The notes beneath the pieces are model-generated. The model was not told the DNA's origin. It saw only the letters and a list, made by a program, of their open reading frames with translations, and did no database searches. From Rufibacter psychrotolerans (GTDB lineage: Bacteria; Bacteroidota; Bacteroidia; Cytophagales; Hymenobacteraceae), in NCBI RefSeq assembly GCF_016924645.1, contig NZ_JAFFJV010000011.1, positions 366,640 to 430,639 on the forward strand: a stretch of 64,000 bases of DNA, in the 5' to 3' direction. The translations under genes were made by a program, and so were the position numbers. Shown here one piece after another: positions 1 through 9,353 of the stretch (within the stretch, counting starts at the first letter, position 1; the number at the start of each line of letters is the position of its first letter).

Positions 1-2
1 CA

Positions 3-155
3 GAAACCCACCAATACAAGATAGAGAAGCTGGATCAGGACTCGCTGGTGCTGTGGAGCCAGGGCGTTACCATTTGGCAGGAGAGAAGCCAGCCCTTGAT
101 GTTTGAAACCTTGTATGCGTCCAGGGTGCGGCTGGCCCGCTGGAACCAGGACTGA
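3..155 (+). CDS. C-terminal end of a hypothetical protein (partial)
   Basis: The window opens inside a reading frame that runs to a TGA at 153-155. About 50 residues are visible, beginning ETHQYKIEKL and ending RVRLARWNQD. The alternation of short charged and hydrophobic stretches (YKIEKLDQDSLVLWSQGVT) resembles the end of a small beta-sheet protein, but I do not recognise the family. The frame is followed by a palindromic repeat and a strong hairpin terminator shared with the convergent hydrolase gene, which supports this being a real gene end. The N-terminus lies outside the window. Confidence 0.55.
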   Translation, partial: ETHQYKIEKLDQDSLVLWSQGVTIWQERSQPLMFETLYASRVRLARWNQD

Positions 156-165
156 ATGATCTTCC

Positions 166-205
166 CTGTTTCAGGGCAGTTTTCCATGGAATGGGCTTGA
201 AACAG
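166..205. repeat. dispersed intergenic palindrome, copy 1
   Basis: Ends CTGTTTCAGGGC and GGCTTGAAACAG are inverted around a TTTTCC..GGAA core. It lies 11 bp after the stop codon of the partial gene. Confidence 0.6.
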
Positions 206-316
206 AGCTAACCTGCCGCCCCATGCGGCGGGTGTTCCCCAACAAGGATAAATGCATTTGCCGGTGCAAACACCAGGTAGGGAGAAGGTGTCAACTCAGG
301 TTCAATCCTATATAAG

Positions 317-360
317 ACAGAGAAGCCGCTCTAGTAAGATAGAGCGGCTTCTCTGTTTTT
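317..360. terminator. bidirectional intrinsic terminator
   Basis: Sixteen-base perfect arms (317-332 and 341-356, ACAGAGAAGCCGCTCT and its complement) around an 8-base loop, followed by a T run at 357-360. It sits between two convergent genes and can end both. Confidence 0.85.
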
Positions 361-374
361 AAGAAGAAAGGTTT

Positions 375-2243
375 TTACAGCACTTTTACCTTCAGGTAAG
401 AAGGTTGCTGGGCACTGTGGTACACCCGGTGGGTGGCTTTCTGGAAGTCTTCGGCTTTGGCCTGGTAGATGTTGGGCACAAACTTCTGCGGATTGCGGTC
501 TACCAGCGGGAACCAGGTGCTTTGTACCTGTACCATGATGCGGTGGCCTTTCTTGAACGTGTGCAGCACATCCTGCAACGGTACATTCACGGCCGTTACC
601 TGGTTAGGCGTGAACGGCTCAGGTTTCTCGTAGCTGTTCCGGAAACGGCCCCGTAAGACCTCGCTGCGCACCATTTGCTGATAACCGCCCATTTTCACGC
701 TAGATGGATTATGGGCGTTCTGGCGGGCGGTGTCTGGGTACACGTCTATCAGTTTCACTACCCAATCGGCGTCTGAGCCGGTGGTGGAGACGTTGAGCGC
801 GCTCAGGATTTCGCCGGCCAAAGTAATGTCTTCGGTCAGTACATCGGTTTGGTAGGTCAACACATCCGGCCGGCGGCTGGCGAAGCGCTGGTCATCGGTC
901 ATGTACTCGCGGGTCATGCCCACGGTGGTTTCCTCGGAGAACGGCACGGGTTTGCTGGGATCGCTGATAAACTCGTCAAAGCCGGTTCCGGTGGGTTTCT
1001 CAAAGCTGAGTTTCCCGTTCTCCCCGAAGTACAGCAGACGTTCCTGCGTGTTTTTGGGTGGCCACGCGGCAAATTCTTTCCATTGGTTGGCCCCGGTGTT
1101 GAACATGTAGGCTTCGGGGAGGTCTGGTTTGCCTTTGCTGTTTTCTTTCAGGTAGTGGCGGAAGAATCTGGCTTCTATGTTAGGCCGGTAGAACTCAGAG
1201 GTGTTCTGGCGGAAAGAAACTTTGCCCAGGTGTTCGCCCGCAGAACGCGCCCACCCGCCGTGGAACCACGGGCCCATTACCAGGGTGTTATAGGTTTTCG
1301 GGTTGTTTTTCTCAATGGTTTTGTAGGTCTCCAGCGCCCCGAAGAGATTTTCGGCGTCAAACCAGCCGCCTACCACCATCACCGCAGGTTTAATGTTTTT
1401 CAGGTGCGGCCTGATGTTCATGGCTTGCCAGAAGGAATCATAATTGGGGTGCTGCATGATGTCGTTCCAGAAAGAAACGTTGTTTTTCAGGTACAGGGCG
1501 TTGGCGTTGCTCAACGGACCCATGCGCAGGAAAAAGTCATAACCGTCTGGGGTGCCGTGGTTGAAACGCGGTGCGCCGGTAGGCGAGGGCTGCGGCCGTG
1601 GTTGCCCAAAACTGGCCAGGAAATTAAACGCGTGCGGCAGGAAAAACGCGCCGTGGTGGTGGAAATCGTCCCAGAACCAATCGGTGACCGGGGCTTGCGG
1701 CGAGGCGGCTTTCAGGGCAGGGTGGTTGCTCAACAGACCCACGGTGGTGTAGTAGCCAGGGTAGGAGATACCCCATTGGCCCACGCGGCCGTTGTTGTTG
1801 GGCACGTTTTTCACCAGCCAGGCAATGGCGTCATAAGAATCGGTGCTCTCGTCCACGTCTTTCTTGCCTTTCTGGGCAATGATAGGCTTCATGTTGATGA
1901 ACTCACCCTCGCTCATGTACTTGCCCCGCACATCCTGGTAGGCAAAAATGTAACCCTCGCGCAGCATCTCAGAAGACGGCCCGATGCTGGTTTTGTATTT
2001 ATCCTCGCCGTACGGCCCCACCGAGTACGGCGTGCGGTTCAGCATGATGGGGTATTTCTGGCTTTGGTCTTTGGGCGCGTACACAATGGTGTAAAGCTTC
2101 ACGCCATCGCGCATGGGTACCTGGTGCTCGGTTTTGGTGTAGTTCTGCCGGATGTACGCCGAGTCAGTGAGGGTCTGGGCAGTGGCAGTCAGCGAAGTCC
2201 AGAGCAGGACCAGCAGCAGCCACTGCCAACGGATTGATTTCAT
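375..2243 (-). CDS. CocE/NonD-family alpha/beta hydrolase (peptidase S15-like)
   Basis: Secreted serine hydrolase of 622 residues. The family includes X-Pro dipeptidyl-peptidases, cocaine esterase and glutaryl-7-ACA acylase, so the substrate is an acyl or peptide bond that cannot be fixed from sequence. A signal peptide covers about residues 1-23 (MKSIRWQWLLLVLLW...TAQ). The nucleophile motif GISYPG places Ser160; Asp296 in GGWFDAEN and His328 in GPWFHGG complete the triad. The C-terminal third (from about 400) is the jelly-roll domain of the family, with TREYMTDDQRFASRRPDVL near its start. Full length for the family. Start is the ATG at 2243 because the signal peptide begins there. It lies downstream of the acyltransferase gene on the same strand, 78 bp apart. 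Confidence 0.9.
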   Translation of the reverse strand: MKSIRWQWLLLVLLWTSLTATAQTLTDSAYIRQNYTKTEHQVPMRDGVKLYTIVYAPKDQSQKYPIMLNRTPYSVGPYGEDKYKTSIGPSSEMLREGYIFAYQDVRGKYMSEGEFINMKPIIAQKGKKDVDESTDSYDAIAWLVKNVPNNNGRVGQWGISYPGYYTTVGLLSNHPALKAASPQAPVTDWFWDDFHHHGAFFLPHAFNFLASFGQPRPQPSPTGAPRFNHGTPDGYDFFLRMGPLSNANALYLKNNVSFWNDIMQHPNYDSFWQAMNIRPHLKNIKPAVMVVGGWFDAENLFGALETYKTIEKNNPKTYNTLVMGPWFHGGWARSAGEHLGKVSFRQNTSEFYRPNIEARFFRHYLKENSKGKPDLPEAYMFNTGANQWKEFAAWPPKNTQERLLYFGENGKLSFEKPTGTGFDEFISDPSKPVPFSEETTVGMTREYMTDDQRFASRRPDVLTYQTDVLTEDITLAGEILSALNVSTTGSDADWVVKLIDVYPDTARQNAHNPSSVKMGGYQQMVRSEVLRGRFRNSYEKPEPFTPNQVTAVNVPLQDVLHTFKKGHRIMVQVQSTWFPLVDRNPQKFVPNIYQAKAEDFQKATHRVYHSAQQPSYLKVKVL

Positions 2244-2321
2244 ATGCGGTTTGTTTGAATAGGTTGGAACGGGAAATTAGCCATTTCCCGCTCAGAGGCC
2301 AAATTCAAATAAGCCAGGGCA

Positions 2322-3515
2322 TTAGAAACAAGAACCCACCACTACTTTACCTGACTCTTTTTGCTCTACCGCCACCGGGGGCATGGCCGGAACCGCGGGC
2401 TTTCTGGGCGCTAACCCAAACGGAACCCGGAGCCAGTTAATCGGCATGATCACGTATCTGACCAGGACAAAGCATAAGACAAAGGTACCCCCAGAAATCA
2501 GGGCGAATTTGGGGAAAATGGCCCAATCCAGATCGCGCAGGTAAAAGGCCAGGGCCACAATCACCGTCTGGTGCAGGATGTAAAACGGATACACCATCTC
2601 ATTGGCCTGCGCCAGGTATTTTCCTTTGAAGCTAAGGTGCGTCATGGCAAACCCCAGAAGGGTCATCAGCCAGAACCAACGGTTACAGGACTTGAGGACG
2701 AAGTACATTGTCTGCTGGGCTGGGGAAAGGGCTTCAAACTCGCGGTCATGCATCAAGAAAAGCAGCAAACTGAACGCAGAAACTCCCAATACCAAGCTGC
2801 CAAAGCGCACATCTTTGATCTTCTGCTGTAGCTGGGGCAATTTCATGAGCAGAAACCCGAACAAAAACATGGTGATGTACAGGAAGTGATTGGCCCAGTC
2901 GTCTACTAAGGCATTGGTGGCCGGAAACTTTCTGTTGAGCAGCACCGCCCCAAGGGAAAGCCACATTGCCGGCGCCACCAGCAGCAACCACCGTTTACTT
3001 GCCGTTTCCTGTATCTGGGTCTTGCGGAGGTAAAGCAATACGGGCAACAGCAGCAGGCTGTAACACAGCACGTACGCCAGGTACCAGAGGTGGTGCCAGC
3101 TAAAATTCCCCTGAGGATAAGGTTCAAACTCGAAAATGGAAGGGAAAAACTGGAAGTAGTTGCCCTGAAAGCCTTGGGTCAGTCGTTCAAAGTACACCTG
3201 GGGCGGCACTACTACCAGCATCCCGATCACCAGAGGCAACAGAATCCTTTTGAGCCGGTCTTTGGTGAAAGTGCCCGCCGGCCGATAGCCTAAGGCATAG
3301 TACACGCCCACCCCCGATACCAGAAAGATAAGCGACATGCGCCACTGGCTCATGAACTGCATGGGCAGTTCCAAGGCTTCGCTGAGTTGGTTGTTCTTGA
3401 GGTGCCACTCCCAGGCCACGAAGAACATACCCGTATGGTAGAAAATGAGGAGGCTAAACGCCAGCACCCGTAGCCAGTCAAATTCATACCGGCGTGTTTT
3501 GATGAGGTTTTCCAT
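2322..3515 (-). CDS. acyltransferase 3-family integral membrane protein
   Basis: Protein of 397 residues with about ten hydrophobic segments. It opens with RYEFDWLRVLAFSLLIFYH, the usual first helix of acyltransferase-3 (OafA/MdoC-like) enzymes: an R/D pair and a His at the end of helix 1. The segment MSLIFLVSGVGVYYAL matches the second family helix, in which the normal FFxLSG is here FLVSG. Family members O-acylate sugars or membrane glycans at the cytoplasmic membrane; the acceptor is unknown. The tail (last about 30 residues, PAVPAMPPVAVEQKE...) is polar and probably cytoplasmic. The AraC-type gene lies 76 bp upstream on the same strand. Confidence 0.8.
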   Translation of the reverse strand: MENLIKTRRYEFDWLRVLAFSLLIFYHTGMFFVAWEWHLKNNQLSEALELPMQFMSQWRMSLIFLVSGVGVYYALGYRPAGTFTKDRLKRILLPLVIGMLVVVPPQVYFERLTQGFQGNYFQFFPSIFEFEPYPQGNFSWHHLWYLAYVLCYSLLLLPVLLYLRKTQIQETASKRWLLLVAPAMWLSLGAVLLNRKFPATNALVDDWANHFLYITMFLFGFLLMKLPQLQQKIKDVRFGSLVLGVSAFSLLLFLMHDREFEALSPAQQTMYFVLKSCNRWFWLMTLLGFAMTHLSFKGKYLAQANEMVYPFYILHQTVIVALAFYLRDLDWAIFPKFALISGGTFVLCFVLVRYVIMPINWLRVPFGLAPRKPAVPAMPPVAVEQKESGKVVVGSCF

Positions 3516-3591
3516 AGTCGTTTGTTTTTGAGCAAATGTGACCAGGAAAGGCTGGAAACGCGGAATTTGCCTATAAGTACGGAGTGCTATC

Positions 3592-4752
3592 TTATAAAGT
3601 AGTACTAAGCGGCTGTCCGTTTTTGCGGTATTGCCCCGGCGTTTGTCCGGTGGTTTTCTTAAAAGCGGCCATAAACGCAGACTTAGATAAATAACCGCTC
3701 AGTTCGGCTACTTCTTCCACTTTCAGGTGCGGTTGGTTCAACAAGATTGACTTTGCCTCTTCTACGCGCAACTCGGCCAGGTACTCAAAAAAGCTTTTGC
3801 CCAGGCACTCGTTCAGGAGCTGGGAAAGGTAGTGCGGCGTGGTATGGAGCTGTTTGGCCAGGGCGGGTAACGAGGCCGAGGTTTGGGTATAGAATCTGGC
3901 TTCCTCGGCGGCCTTCAGTTTCTCCAGGAGGGCATCTTTGGTTTCCTGGGTCATGGTAGATTTCTCGTACTTCACCAAAGGCACCGTATTTTCTTGCACC
4001 ACCGGCTGAAAGAAAGCAGCCCCGCTCAGCATTTTATAGGTGAAAAAGAAAAACTGGCCCGTGATGAAAACCGCCATAAAATGATCGCCCAGATCTTCCT
4101 GGAACAGGAGCTTCACCGCTATGAACAGCCCCGTTATGCCAATGAAGAACCACAGAAGCAACTTAGCCCAGGCCTGGAATGGGGCCGGGGAAACCTGCGG
4201 TTGCTTCCGCATGAACACCACAGAAAGGACCACATATAAGGTGATGTGCGCCAGCGTGAGTTCATTGACCCATTCGGTAAGGTGGAGCGGATCAAAGTTG
4301 AATGAAGGGGCCTGGCGGGCAACGTTGGCCAGCTGATCAGGGAAGTAGGCATGCAGGTAGGCCTGGTGTTTGAACGCCTCAGGCTGCATCAGAAACGGAA
4401 TATGGTACACCAGGTAAAACCCGAAGGGAACCAGATGCCATCCTTGCCGCCTGGTCCAGGAACAGCCCGTGAAGCTTCTGAGCAGCAGATAGGTGAGCGG
4501 CCCTACCGCAAAATTGGTGGGCTCAGAGAAATCTACCAGCGCCAGCGTATGGAACATGAGGCCGGAGTAGCAAAGAAAGATCTCCAGCAGCGCGCAAGAC
4601 AGCAGAAAGGTCCAGGCGGCTAATAGAAGCTGTAAATACGGTTGTTGGTGAGGTCTTTTGGAAATGAATAGAACGGACAGAAAGAAGCCCTGTACCGTTC
4701 CGGCCAGCAGAAGAGCCGCATACAAATCAAAGCATAGAAACCCGTTTGCCAT
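3592..4752 (-). CDS. AraC-family regulator with N-terminal membrane domain
   Basis: Protein of 386 residues. About the first 240 residues carry seven likely membrane helices; the C-terminal part (about 280-380) is an AraC/XylS double helix-turn-helix, with LAKQLHTTPHYLSQLLNE as the first HTH and VEEVAELSGYLSKSAFMAAF leading to the family signature FKKTTGQTPGQYR. This membrane-anchored AraC layout is common in Bacteroidota and suggests direct sensing of an envelope signal. The start is taken as the ATG at 4752; a TTG five codons upstream is possible. It probably regulates its neighbours, such as the acyltransferase gene downstream; that is inference. Confidence 0.85.
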   Translation of the reverse strand: MANGFLCFDLYAALLLAGTVQGFFLSVLFISKRPHQQPYLQLLLAAWTFLLSCALLEIFLCYSGLMFHTLALVDFSEPTNFAVGPLTYLLLRSFTGCSWTRRQGWHLVPFGFYLVYHIPFLMQPEAFKHQAYLHAYFPDQLANVARQAPSFNFDPLHLTEWVNELTLAHITLYVVLSVVFMRKQPQVSPAPFQAWAKLLLWFFIGITGLFIAVKLLFQEDLGDHFMAVFITGQFFFFTYKMLSGAAFFQPVVQENTVPLVKYEKSTMTQETKDALLEKLKAAEEARFYTQTSASLPALAKQLHTTPHYLSQLLNECLGKSFFEYLAELRVEEAKSILLNQPHLKVEEVAELSGYLSKSAFMAAFKKTTGQTPGQYRKNGQPLSTTL

Positions 4753-4830
4753 GGCTAAAGGTAACAAATGGCCGGCTGCCGTTCAATGCCCGGGCAAAGC
4801 CAGCACCAGGTGACTTATTCAGCCCCCACG

Positions 4831-4867
4831 TTTTAGGCCGATTTTCGTGAAAACTGCCTCAAAACAG
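4831..4867. repeat. dispersed intergenic palindrome, copy 2
   Basis: TTTTAGGC ... GCCTCAAAA arms around TTTTCGTGAAAA. Located between the AraC-type gene and the terminator of the next gene. Confidence 0.7.
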
Positions 4868-4901
4868 CTGCTTCCCGGTGCCCTGCTCTTGGGACAAAAC
4901 A

Positions 4902-4930
4902 AGAAAAGGCCCGGGGTGCCGGGCCTTTCT
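4902..4930 (-). terminator. intrinsic terminator of the lipoprotein gene
   Basis: Arms GAAAGGCCCGG and CCGGGCCTTTTC (minus-strand sense), separated by CACC, with a U-rich end, 18 bp after the stop codon of the lipoprotein gene. Confidence 0.8.
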
Positions 4931-4947
4931 GGTGGATCTGTGCAAAT

Positions 4948-5787
4948 TTAGTTGCAGCTGTAGTCAATGTTGGTAACGGTGGTTTCCCCGTTCTGGGTAG
5001 TCTGGGTGGTTTTGGTTGGGTACCCATTCTCATTGAAGACATACACGTTGGTGTAAGACAGGTCTTTTTTAACCGTGTTGCCTTCTCTGTGCACCGCCGT
5101 TAAGATATTGTTAGGGCTGGCCGGGTTAATGGTAGGAACGCCCATGAACAGCGCCTCAAAAGCAGAAACCGGGCTTGGTTTGTTGTCATACGTATACTGC
5201 GTCACAGACTGCGGGGTGGTAGACTCATCTTCCTCCGTGGCCGGATTGTCAAAGAACTCCCTGGCTACCGTTACATTGCCCTTGGCGTCATACTCATAGG
5301 TGGTGAAGCCCATCATGACCACGTCAGGTTCTCCGCCTTCTTCCTCAGAGGGGAACACCATGGCCCGCGTGATTTTGCTAACGCGGTTCTGGGTGTACTC
5401 GTACTCCGCCACCAGGCCGCCGCCCTGCATCTGGGCCGTCACAAAGGCATTTCCTATCAGTTTACCCTGCTCGTCATAGACATACTCTAGGCTTCCGGTT
5501 CCTTCCTCGCCCGCCGCGAAGGTAAGCTTAGACGGCTTGCCCGCTTTGTTCCCCGAGGTATGGTAGCTAACCGTCACGTTGCCAAACTCCTCATTAGAGA
5601 AGGTACTGATTTTATCATTGTTGTAGGTGATGGCCGTAACGCCGTCTTCAGCGGTTACTTTTACCGGCCGGCAAATTTTATCTCCCGGAATTGGATCTGG
5701 ATCGTTCTCCTTGTCGTCCTCACTGCAGGAGCTGAATACAAATAATGAACCAACAAATAAAAGGGGTAATAACTTAGGGAATTTCAT
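4948..5787 (-). CDS. lipoprotein with YD/RHS-like strand repeats, function unknown
   Basis: Start taken as the ATG at 5787, because a lipoprotein signal begins there (MKFPKLLPLLFVGSLFVFSSCSED, lipobox SSC at about residue 19). This gives 279 residues; a frame extends 21 codons further upstream but adds no signal. After an acidic linker (EDDKENDPDPIPGD) come repeated strand motifs such as YVYDEQGKLIGNA, YEYTQNRVSKI, YEYDAKGNVTVA and VFNENGYPTKT, which resemble the YD repeats of RHS/DUF4595-type Bacteroidota lipoproteins. Expected at the outer membrane or periplasm. No enzymatic motif is visible. It is flanked by its own terminator and by an AT-rich gap upstream. Confidence 0.75.
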   Translation of the reverse strand: MKFPKLLPLLFVGSLFVFSSCSEDDKENDPDPIPGDKICRPVKVTAEDGVTAITYNNDKISTFSNEEFGNVTVSYHTSGNKAGKPSKLTFAAGEEGTGSLEYVYDEQGKLIGNAFVTAQMQGGGLVAEYEYTQNRVSKITRAMVFPSEEEGGEPDVVMMGFTTYEYDAKGNVTVAREFFDNPATEEDESTTPQSVTQYTYDNKPSPVSAFEALFMGVPTINPASPNNILTAVHREGNTVKKDLSYTNVYVFNENGYPTKTTQTTQNGETTVTNIDYSCN

Positions 5788-6626
5788 GGTGTGGGTAATT
5801 TGGTTGGAGGTTAATGAATGATCAACATTAATGCGTAGCGCTTCTTGCATTCTGTAGTACTAGACACGCTTATTGGGGGTAACCCCTACTGAGTTGAAAG
5901 AAATTTTACTTAATTTTTTTGTGTAGCTACACCGGTTGTTTTTGGCATGTTTATCCAATTGTATGCAGTAAATAGAGCCTTCGTCTAAACCAAAGGGAAT
6001 GGTTTAGTTAGTGTTTGTTTGGCTTTAATGAATAGGTAAATTAAGAAAGTGACGTACCCTGAGAGCGTGTAAGTGAATAGCTGTTGCGGGCGGAGAAGGC
6101 TATTTTTTTAAGTTGAGGGAGGGGATATAAAATGTATAATGGGCTTTGTTATACTTAACTAGATAGTTTAAATATATCTGTGATTAAGGTGTTAATTGGG
6201 TAGAGTTAAGCTGTAATAAGCTTTGTTATAGAGGAGGTACTATCTAGGTTTGATAACTATATATAATAAGTAACTTGGATCGTCAATTGCGCTGGTGTTT
6301 GCTAGATATCGCTTGGGAAGAATATATTAAAAGAAGGGGTAAAGAGGGGAATAAAACGCAGAATTATTATCCTAAAAAAAACAGCTAATTGGGAATAGCG
6401 CGTGCTTGTTATGCGATTGTGGTTGAAAGATCTACTGCCAATGAGCGGTTGCCATTGAGGCAGGCGTAACCTGAGATAAGACAAGCTTCTGCGGCTGTAC
6501 CCCTACGCAGGATCTGGCAATTTGCATTGCAAAGCCGCCTCTGCCAGGCATTCTCCTGGAGGTAGCTGACAATCTTTGTGCAAGAACCCATATCTTTACT
6601 TCTATTCAGATTCTAACAAGAGCATA
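5788..6626. other. AT-rich intergenic region without a supported gene
   Basis: About 840 bp. The part 5870-6410 is visibly richer in A and T than the flanks; 6415-6570 returns to normal composition and holds short inverted repeats, such as AATG..CATT inside 6434-6466. Short frames here have no recognisable protein character. A weak -7-like TATCTTTA is at 6591-6598, in front of the carboxypeptidase. It may be a decayed gene or a long regulatory region. Confidence 0.5.
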
Positions 6627-9182
6627 ATGTATTTGGAGACTCCTTTGAGAAAGAGGCTGGCATGGCTTCTGTGCTTCATGGCGGTACTGGTGGCCTCACA
6701 GGCCCGGGCGCAAAACGCGCTGCAGACCCCTGAGCAGTTCCTGGGCTACCGCCTGGGCGACCAGTTCACGTTTCATGGCCGTATTGTGGATTATGTGCGG
6801 TATCTGGCCAGCCAGAATACCACCAAAATGCAGCTACAGACCTACGGGCACACCTATGAGAACCGGCCCCTGCTGCTGGCCACCATCTCCTCGCCGGCCA
6901 ACATGCAGCGGCTGGAAGAAATCAGGACCAATAACCTCAAGAGCACCGGCCTGATGGACGGGCAGCCCACCGGCGGCAAGCAGCCGGCCATTGTGTGGCT
7001 CAGCTACAATATCCACGGAAACGAGTCGGTGAGTTCTGAGGCGGTGATGCAGGTGCTGTATGACCTGCTCAACCCCAGCAACGCCCAGACCCAGCAATGG
7101 CTGGAGAACACCGTGGTGCTCATTGACCCCTGCGTGAACCCCGATGGCCGCGACCGCTACACCCAGTGGTATAACCGCGTGCGCAACCAACAGCCCAATG
7201 CCTCGCCGTGGGCCTGGGAGCACCAGGAGCCCTGGCCCGGCGGACGCCCCAACCACTACTACTTTGACCTGAACCGCGACTGGGCCTGGCAGACCCAGAT
7301 TGAGTCCAAGCAGAGGGCGGTGGTCTACAACCAATGGATGCCGCAACTGCACGCCGATTTCCACGAGCAGGCCGTGGACAACCCGTACTACTTTGCCCCT
7401 TCGGCCAAGCCGTACCACGACGCCATCACGCCCTGGCAGCGCGAGTTCCAGGGCATCATTGGCGACTACAACCGCAAGTACTTTGACAAGAACAACTGGC
7501 TGTACTTCACCCGCGAGAGCTTTGACTTATTCTACCCCAGCTACGGCGACACCTGGCCTACCTACCAGGGCGCCATTGCCATGACTTACGAGCAGGGTGG
7601 GTCTGGCCGGGCCGGGGTCGTGATTCAGAAAGCCGACGGCGACAGCCTCACCCTGAGCCAGCGTATTGCCCACCACCACGCCGCCAGCCTGGCCACCATT
7701 GAGGCCATGTCTGACAAGGTAGACCAGGTAGTGAAGGAGTTCCGGAAGTTCTATGCCGATGCCCAGACCAAACCCTTCGGGACGTACCGCAGCTACGTGT
7801 TCAAGGTGAAAGGCGAGGAAGGCCGCATCAAGGAACTGACCCAGTACCTGGATCGGCAGCAGATCCGCTACGGGTACGCCCGGGGAGGCGGCAGCAGCAA
7901 AGGCTTCAATTACCAGTCTGGCAAGACCGAGACTGTGAAGTATGAAAGTGGTGACCTGGTGATCAGCGCCTACCAGCCCAAATCTACCCTGCTGAACGTG
8001 CTGTTTGAGCCGTCGGCCCGCCTGGAAGACTCAGTGACGTATGACATTACCGCCTGGTCGTTGCCGTACGCCTACGGGCTCAAGGGCGCGGCTTTCACCA
8101 GCCGCATCGCCATGGCTAATGACCAGCCCGCGGCCGCTACCCCCACCAATGCCGCTACGCCCACCGCGTACGCGTACCTGGCTCCCTGGACCGGCGTGCA
8201 GGACCTCAAGTTCATGTCGGCCCTTCTAAAAGCAAAAGTGCGCGTACGCTACTCAGAGGTGCCGTTTGAGCAGAACAAGGTGAAATACGCCCCGGGCACG
8301 CTCATCATCACCAGAACCGGCAACGAGAACCTGGGAGCCAAGTTTGACCAGTTGGTGACCCGGGCCGCTGATTCATTGGGCATCAAACTCACCACCACCA
8401 CCACCGGCTTCGTGACCTCGGGGTCAGACTTTGGGTCCCGCAGCATCCGGTACGTGCAAGCCCCCAAGGTGGCCCTGGTGACCGGTGATGGCGTGTCGCC
8501 CTACGGGTTTGGGGAGATCTGGCATTACTTTGAGCAGCAGATTGGCTACCCCGTGACCGTGCTGGGCGGCGATTACCTGGGCAATGTGCCCCTGCACGAG
8601 TTTGACGTCTTGATTCTGCCCACCGGTTCGTACGCCAGAATCCTGGAGGAGCGAACCCTCAACAAGGTGAAAGACTGGGTGCGTGCCGGCGGCAAGCTGA
8701 TTGCCCTGGAAAGCGCCGCCACCTTCTTAGCTGATAAGCCCGACTTCGCCCTTAAGAAAAAGACCCCGGATACCACCAATGCCAAGAAGGAAGCCACCGC
8801 GGAGCACCTGAAGAAGTACGCCGACCGCGAGCGGGAGTCTATCTCTGAAGAGGTGCAGGGCAGCGTGTTCCGGGTGAACCTGGACAGCACCCATCCGCTG
8901 GCGTTTGGCTACGGCAGCACCTACCCGGCGCTGATCAGGACCAGCACCCTGCCCCAGTTCCTGAAAGAAGGCTGGAACGTAGGTTACCTTAGGGAAGAAG
9001 CACCGGCCACCGGTTTTGTGGGCGCCAAAGTGCGCAAAAACCTGCAGAACGGCCTGGTGCTGGGCGTGCAGGACCTGGGCCGCGGCCAGGTGGTGTACCT
9101 GGTAGACAACCCATTGTTTAGAGCGTTCTGGCAGGGCGGCAAGCTCCTGTTCGGGAATGCCGTGTTCCTGGTGGGCCAGTAA
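6627..9182 (+). CDS. secreted M14-family zinc carboxypeptidase with C-terminal GATase-like domain
   Basis: Exopeptidase of 851 residues, expected in the periplasm or outside the cell. The start is the ATG at 6627, where a signal peptide begins (MYLETPLRKRLAWLLCFMAVLVASQARAQ). The M14 zinc site is visible: H130 and E133 in SYNIHGNES and the second His in LHADFHEQ (about 242). Also seen are the substrate-binding NPDGRDR and FDLNRDW, and the catalytic Glu in AMTYEQGGSG. After the peptidase domain (about 40-360) a long C-terminal part includes a segment near 620-720 (VLILPTGSYARI, GGKLIALESAATFLA) like the flavodoxin/GATase-1-like fold often fused to Bacteroidota M14 enzymes. An intrinsic terminator follows. 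Confidence 0.9.
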   Translation: MYLETPLRKRLAWLLCFMAVLVASQARAQNALQTPEQFLGYRLGDQFTFHGRIVDYVRYLASQNTTKMQLQTYGHTYENRPLLLATISSPANMQRLEEIRTNNLKSTGLMDGQPTGGKQPAIVWLSYNIHGNESVSSEAVMQVLYDLLNPSNAQTQQWLENTVVLIDPCVNPDGRDRYTQWYNRVRNQQPNASPWAWEHQEPWPGGRPNHYYFDLNRDWAWQTQIESKQRAVVYNQWMPQLHADFHEQAVDNPYYFAPSAKPYHDAITPWQREFQGIIGDYNRKYFDKNNWLYFTRESFDLFYPSYGDTWPTYQGAIAMTYEQGGSGRAGVVIQKADGDSLTLSQRIAHHHAASLATIEAMSDKVDQVVKEFRKFYADAQTKPFGTYRSYVFKVKGEEGRIKELTQYLDRQQIRYGYARGGGSSKGFNYQSGKTETVKYESGDLVISAYQPKSTLLNVLFEPSARLEDSVTYDITAWSLPYAYGLKGAAFTSRIAMANDQPAAATPTNAATPTAYAYLAPWTGVQDLKFMSALLKAKVRVRYSEVPFEQNKVKYAPGTLIITRTGNENLGAKFDQLVTRAADSLGIKLTTTTTGFVTSGSDFGSRSIRYVQAPKVALVTGDGVSPYGFGEIWHYFEQQIGYPVTVLGGDYLGNVPLHEFDVLILPTGSYARILEERTLNKVKDWVRAGGKLIALESAATFLADKPDFALKKKTPDTTNAKKEATAEHLKKYADRERESISEEVQGSVFRVNLDSTHPLAFGYGSTYPALIRTSTLPQFLKEGWNVGYLREEAPATGFVGAKVRKNLQNGLVLGVQDLGRGQVVYLVDNPLFRAFWQGGKLLFGNAVFLVGQ

Positions 9183-9212
9183 ACCTGATATCCCTTACCT
9201 CAGAAACAAGAG

Positions 9213-9240
9213 AGCCCGCCCCAAGAGCGGGCTTTCCTGT
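9213..9240 (+). terminator. intrinsic terminator of the M14 peptidase gene
   Basis: AGCCCGC (9213-9219) and GCGGGCT (9227-9233), then TTCCTGTTTT. Thirty bases after the stop codon. Confidence 0.75.
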
Positions 9241-9273
9241 TTTGGGGCTGTTTTCAGGAAAACGGCTTAAAAA
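9240..9273. repeat. dispersed intergenic palindrome, copy 3
   Basis: TTTTGGGGCTGTTTTC, AG, then GAAAACGGCTTAAAA. It abuts the T run of the terminator before it. Confidence 0.7.
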
Positions 9274-9353
9274 TACTGGTGCCGGTTAGAACATTACCCA
9301 AATCAATTTTAGCTTTAGGGGAGTATGCCTGTTTAAAGCTTAACCAAAACCTT

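Noticed and set aside
849..2237. A 462-codon open frame on the plus strand
   Set aside because: It is the opposite strand of the well-supported S15-type hydrolase, a side effect of GC-rich codon use.
2270..2290. CGGGAAAT/ATTTCCCG hairpin after the acyltransferase gene
   Set aside because: Too weak and without a U run on the minus strand to call a terminator; transcription may continue into the hydrolase gene.
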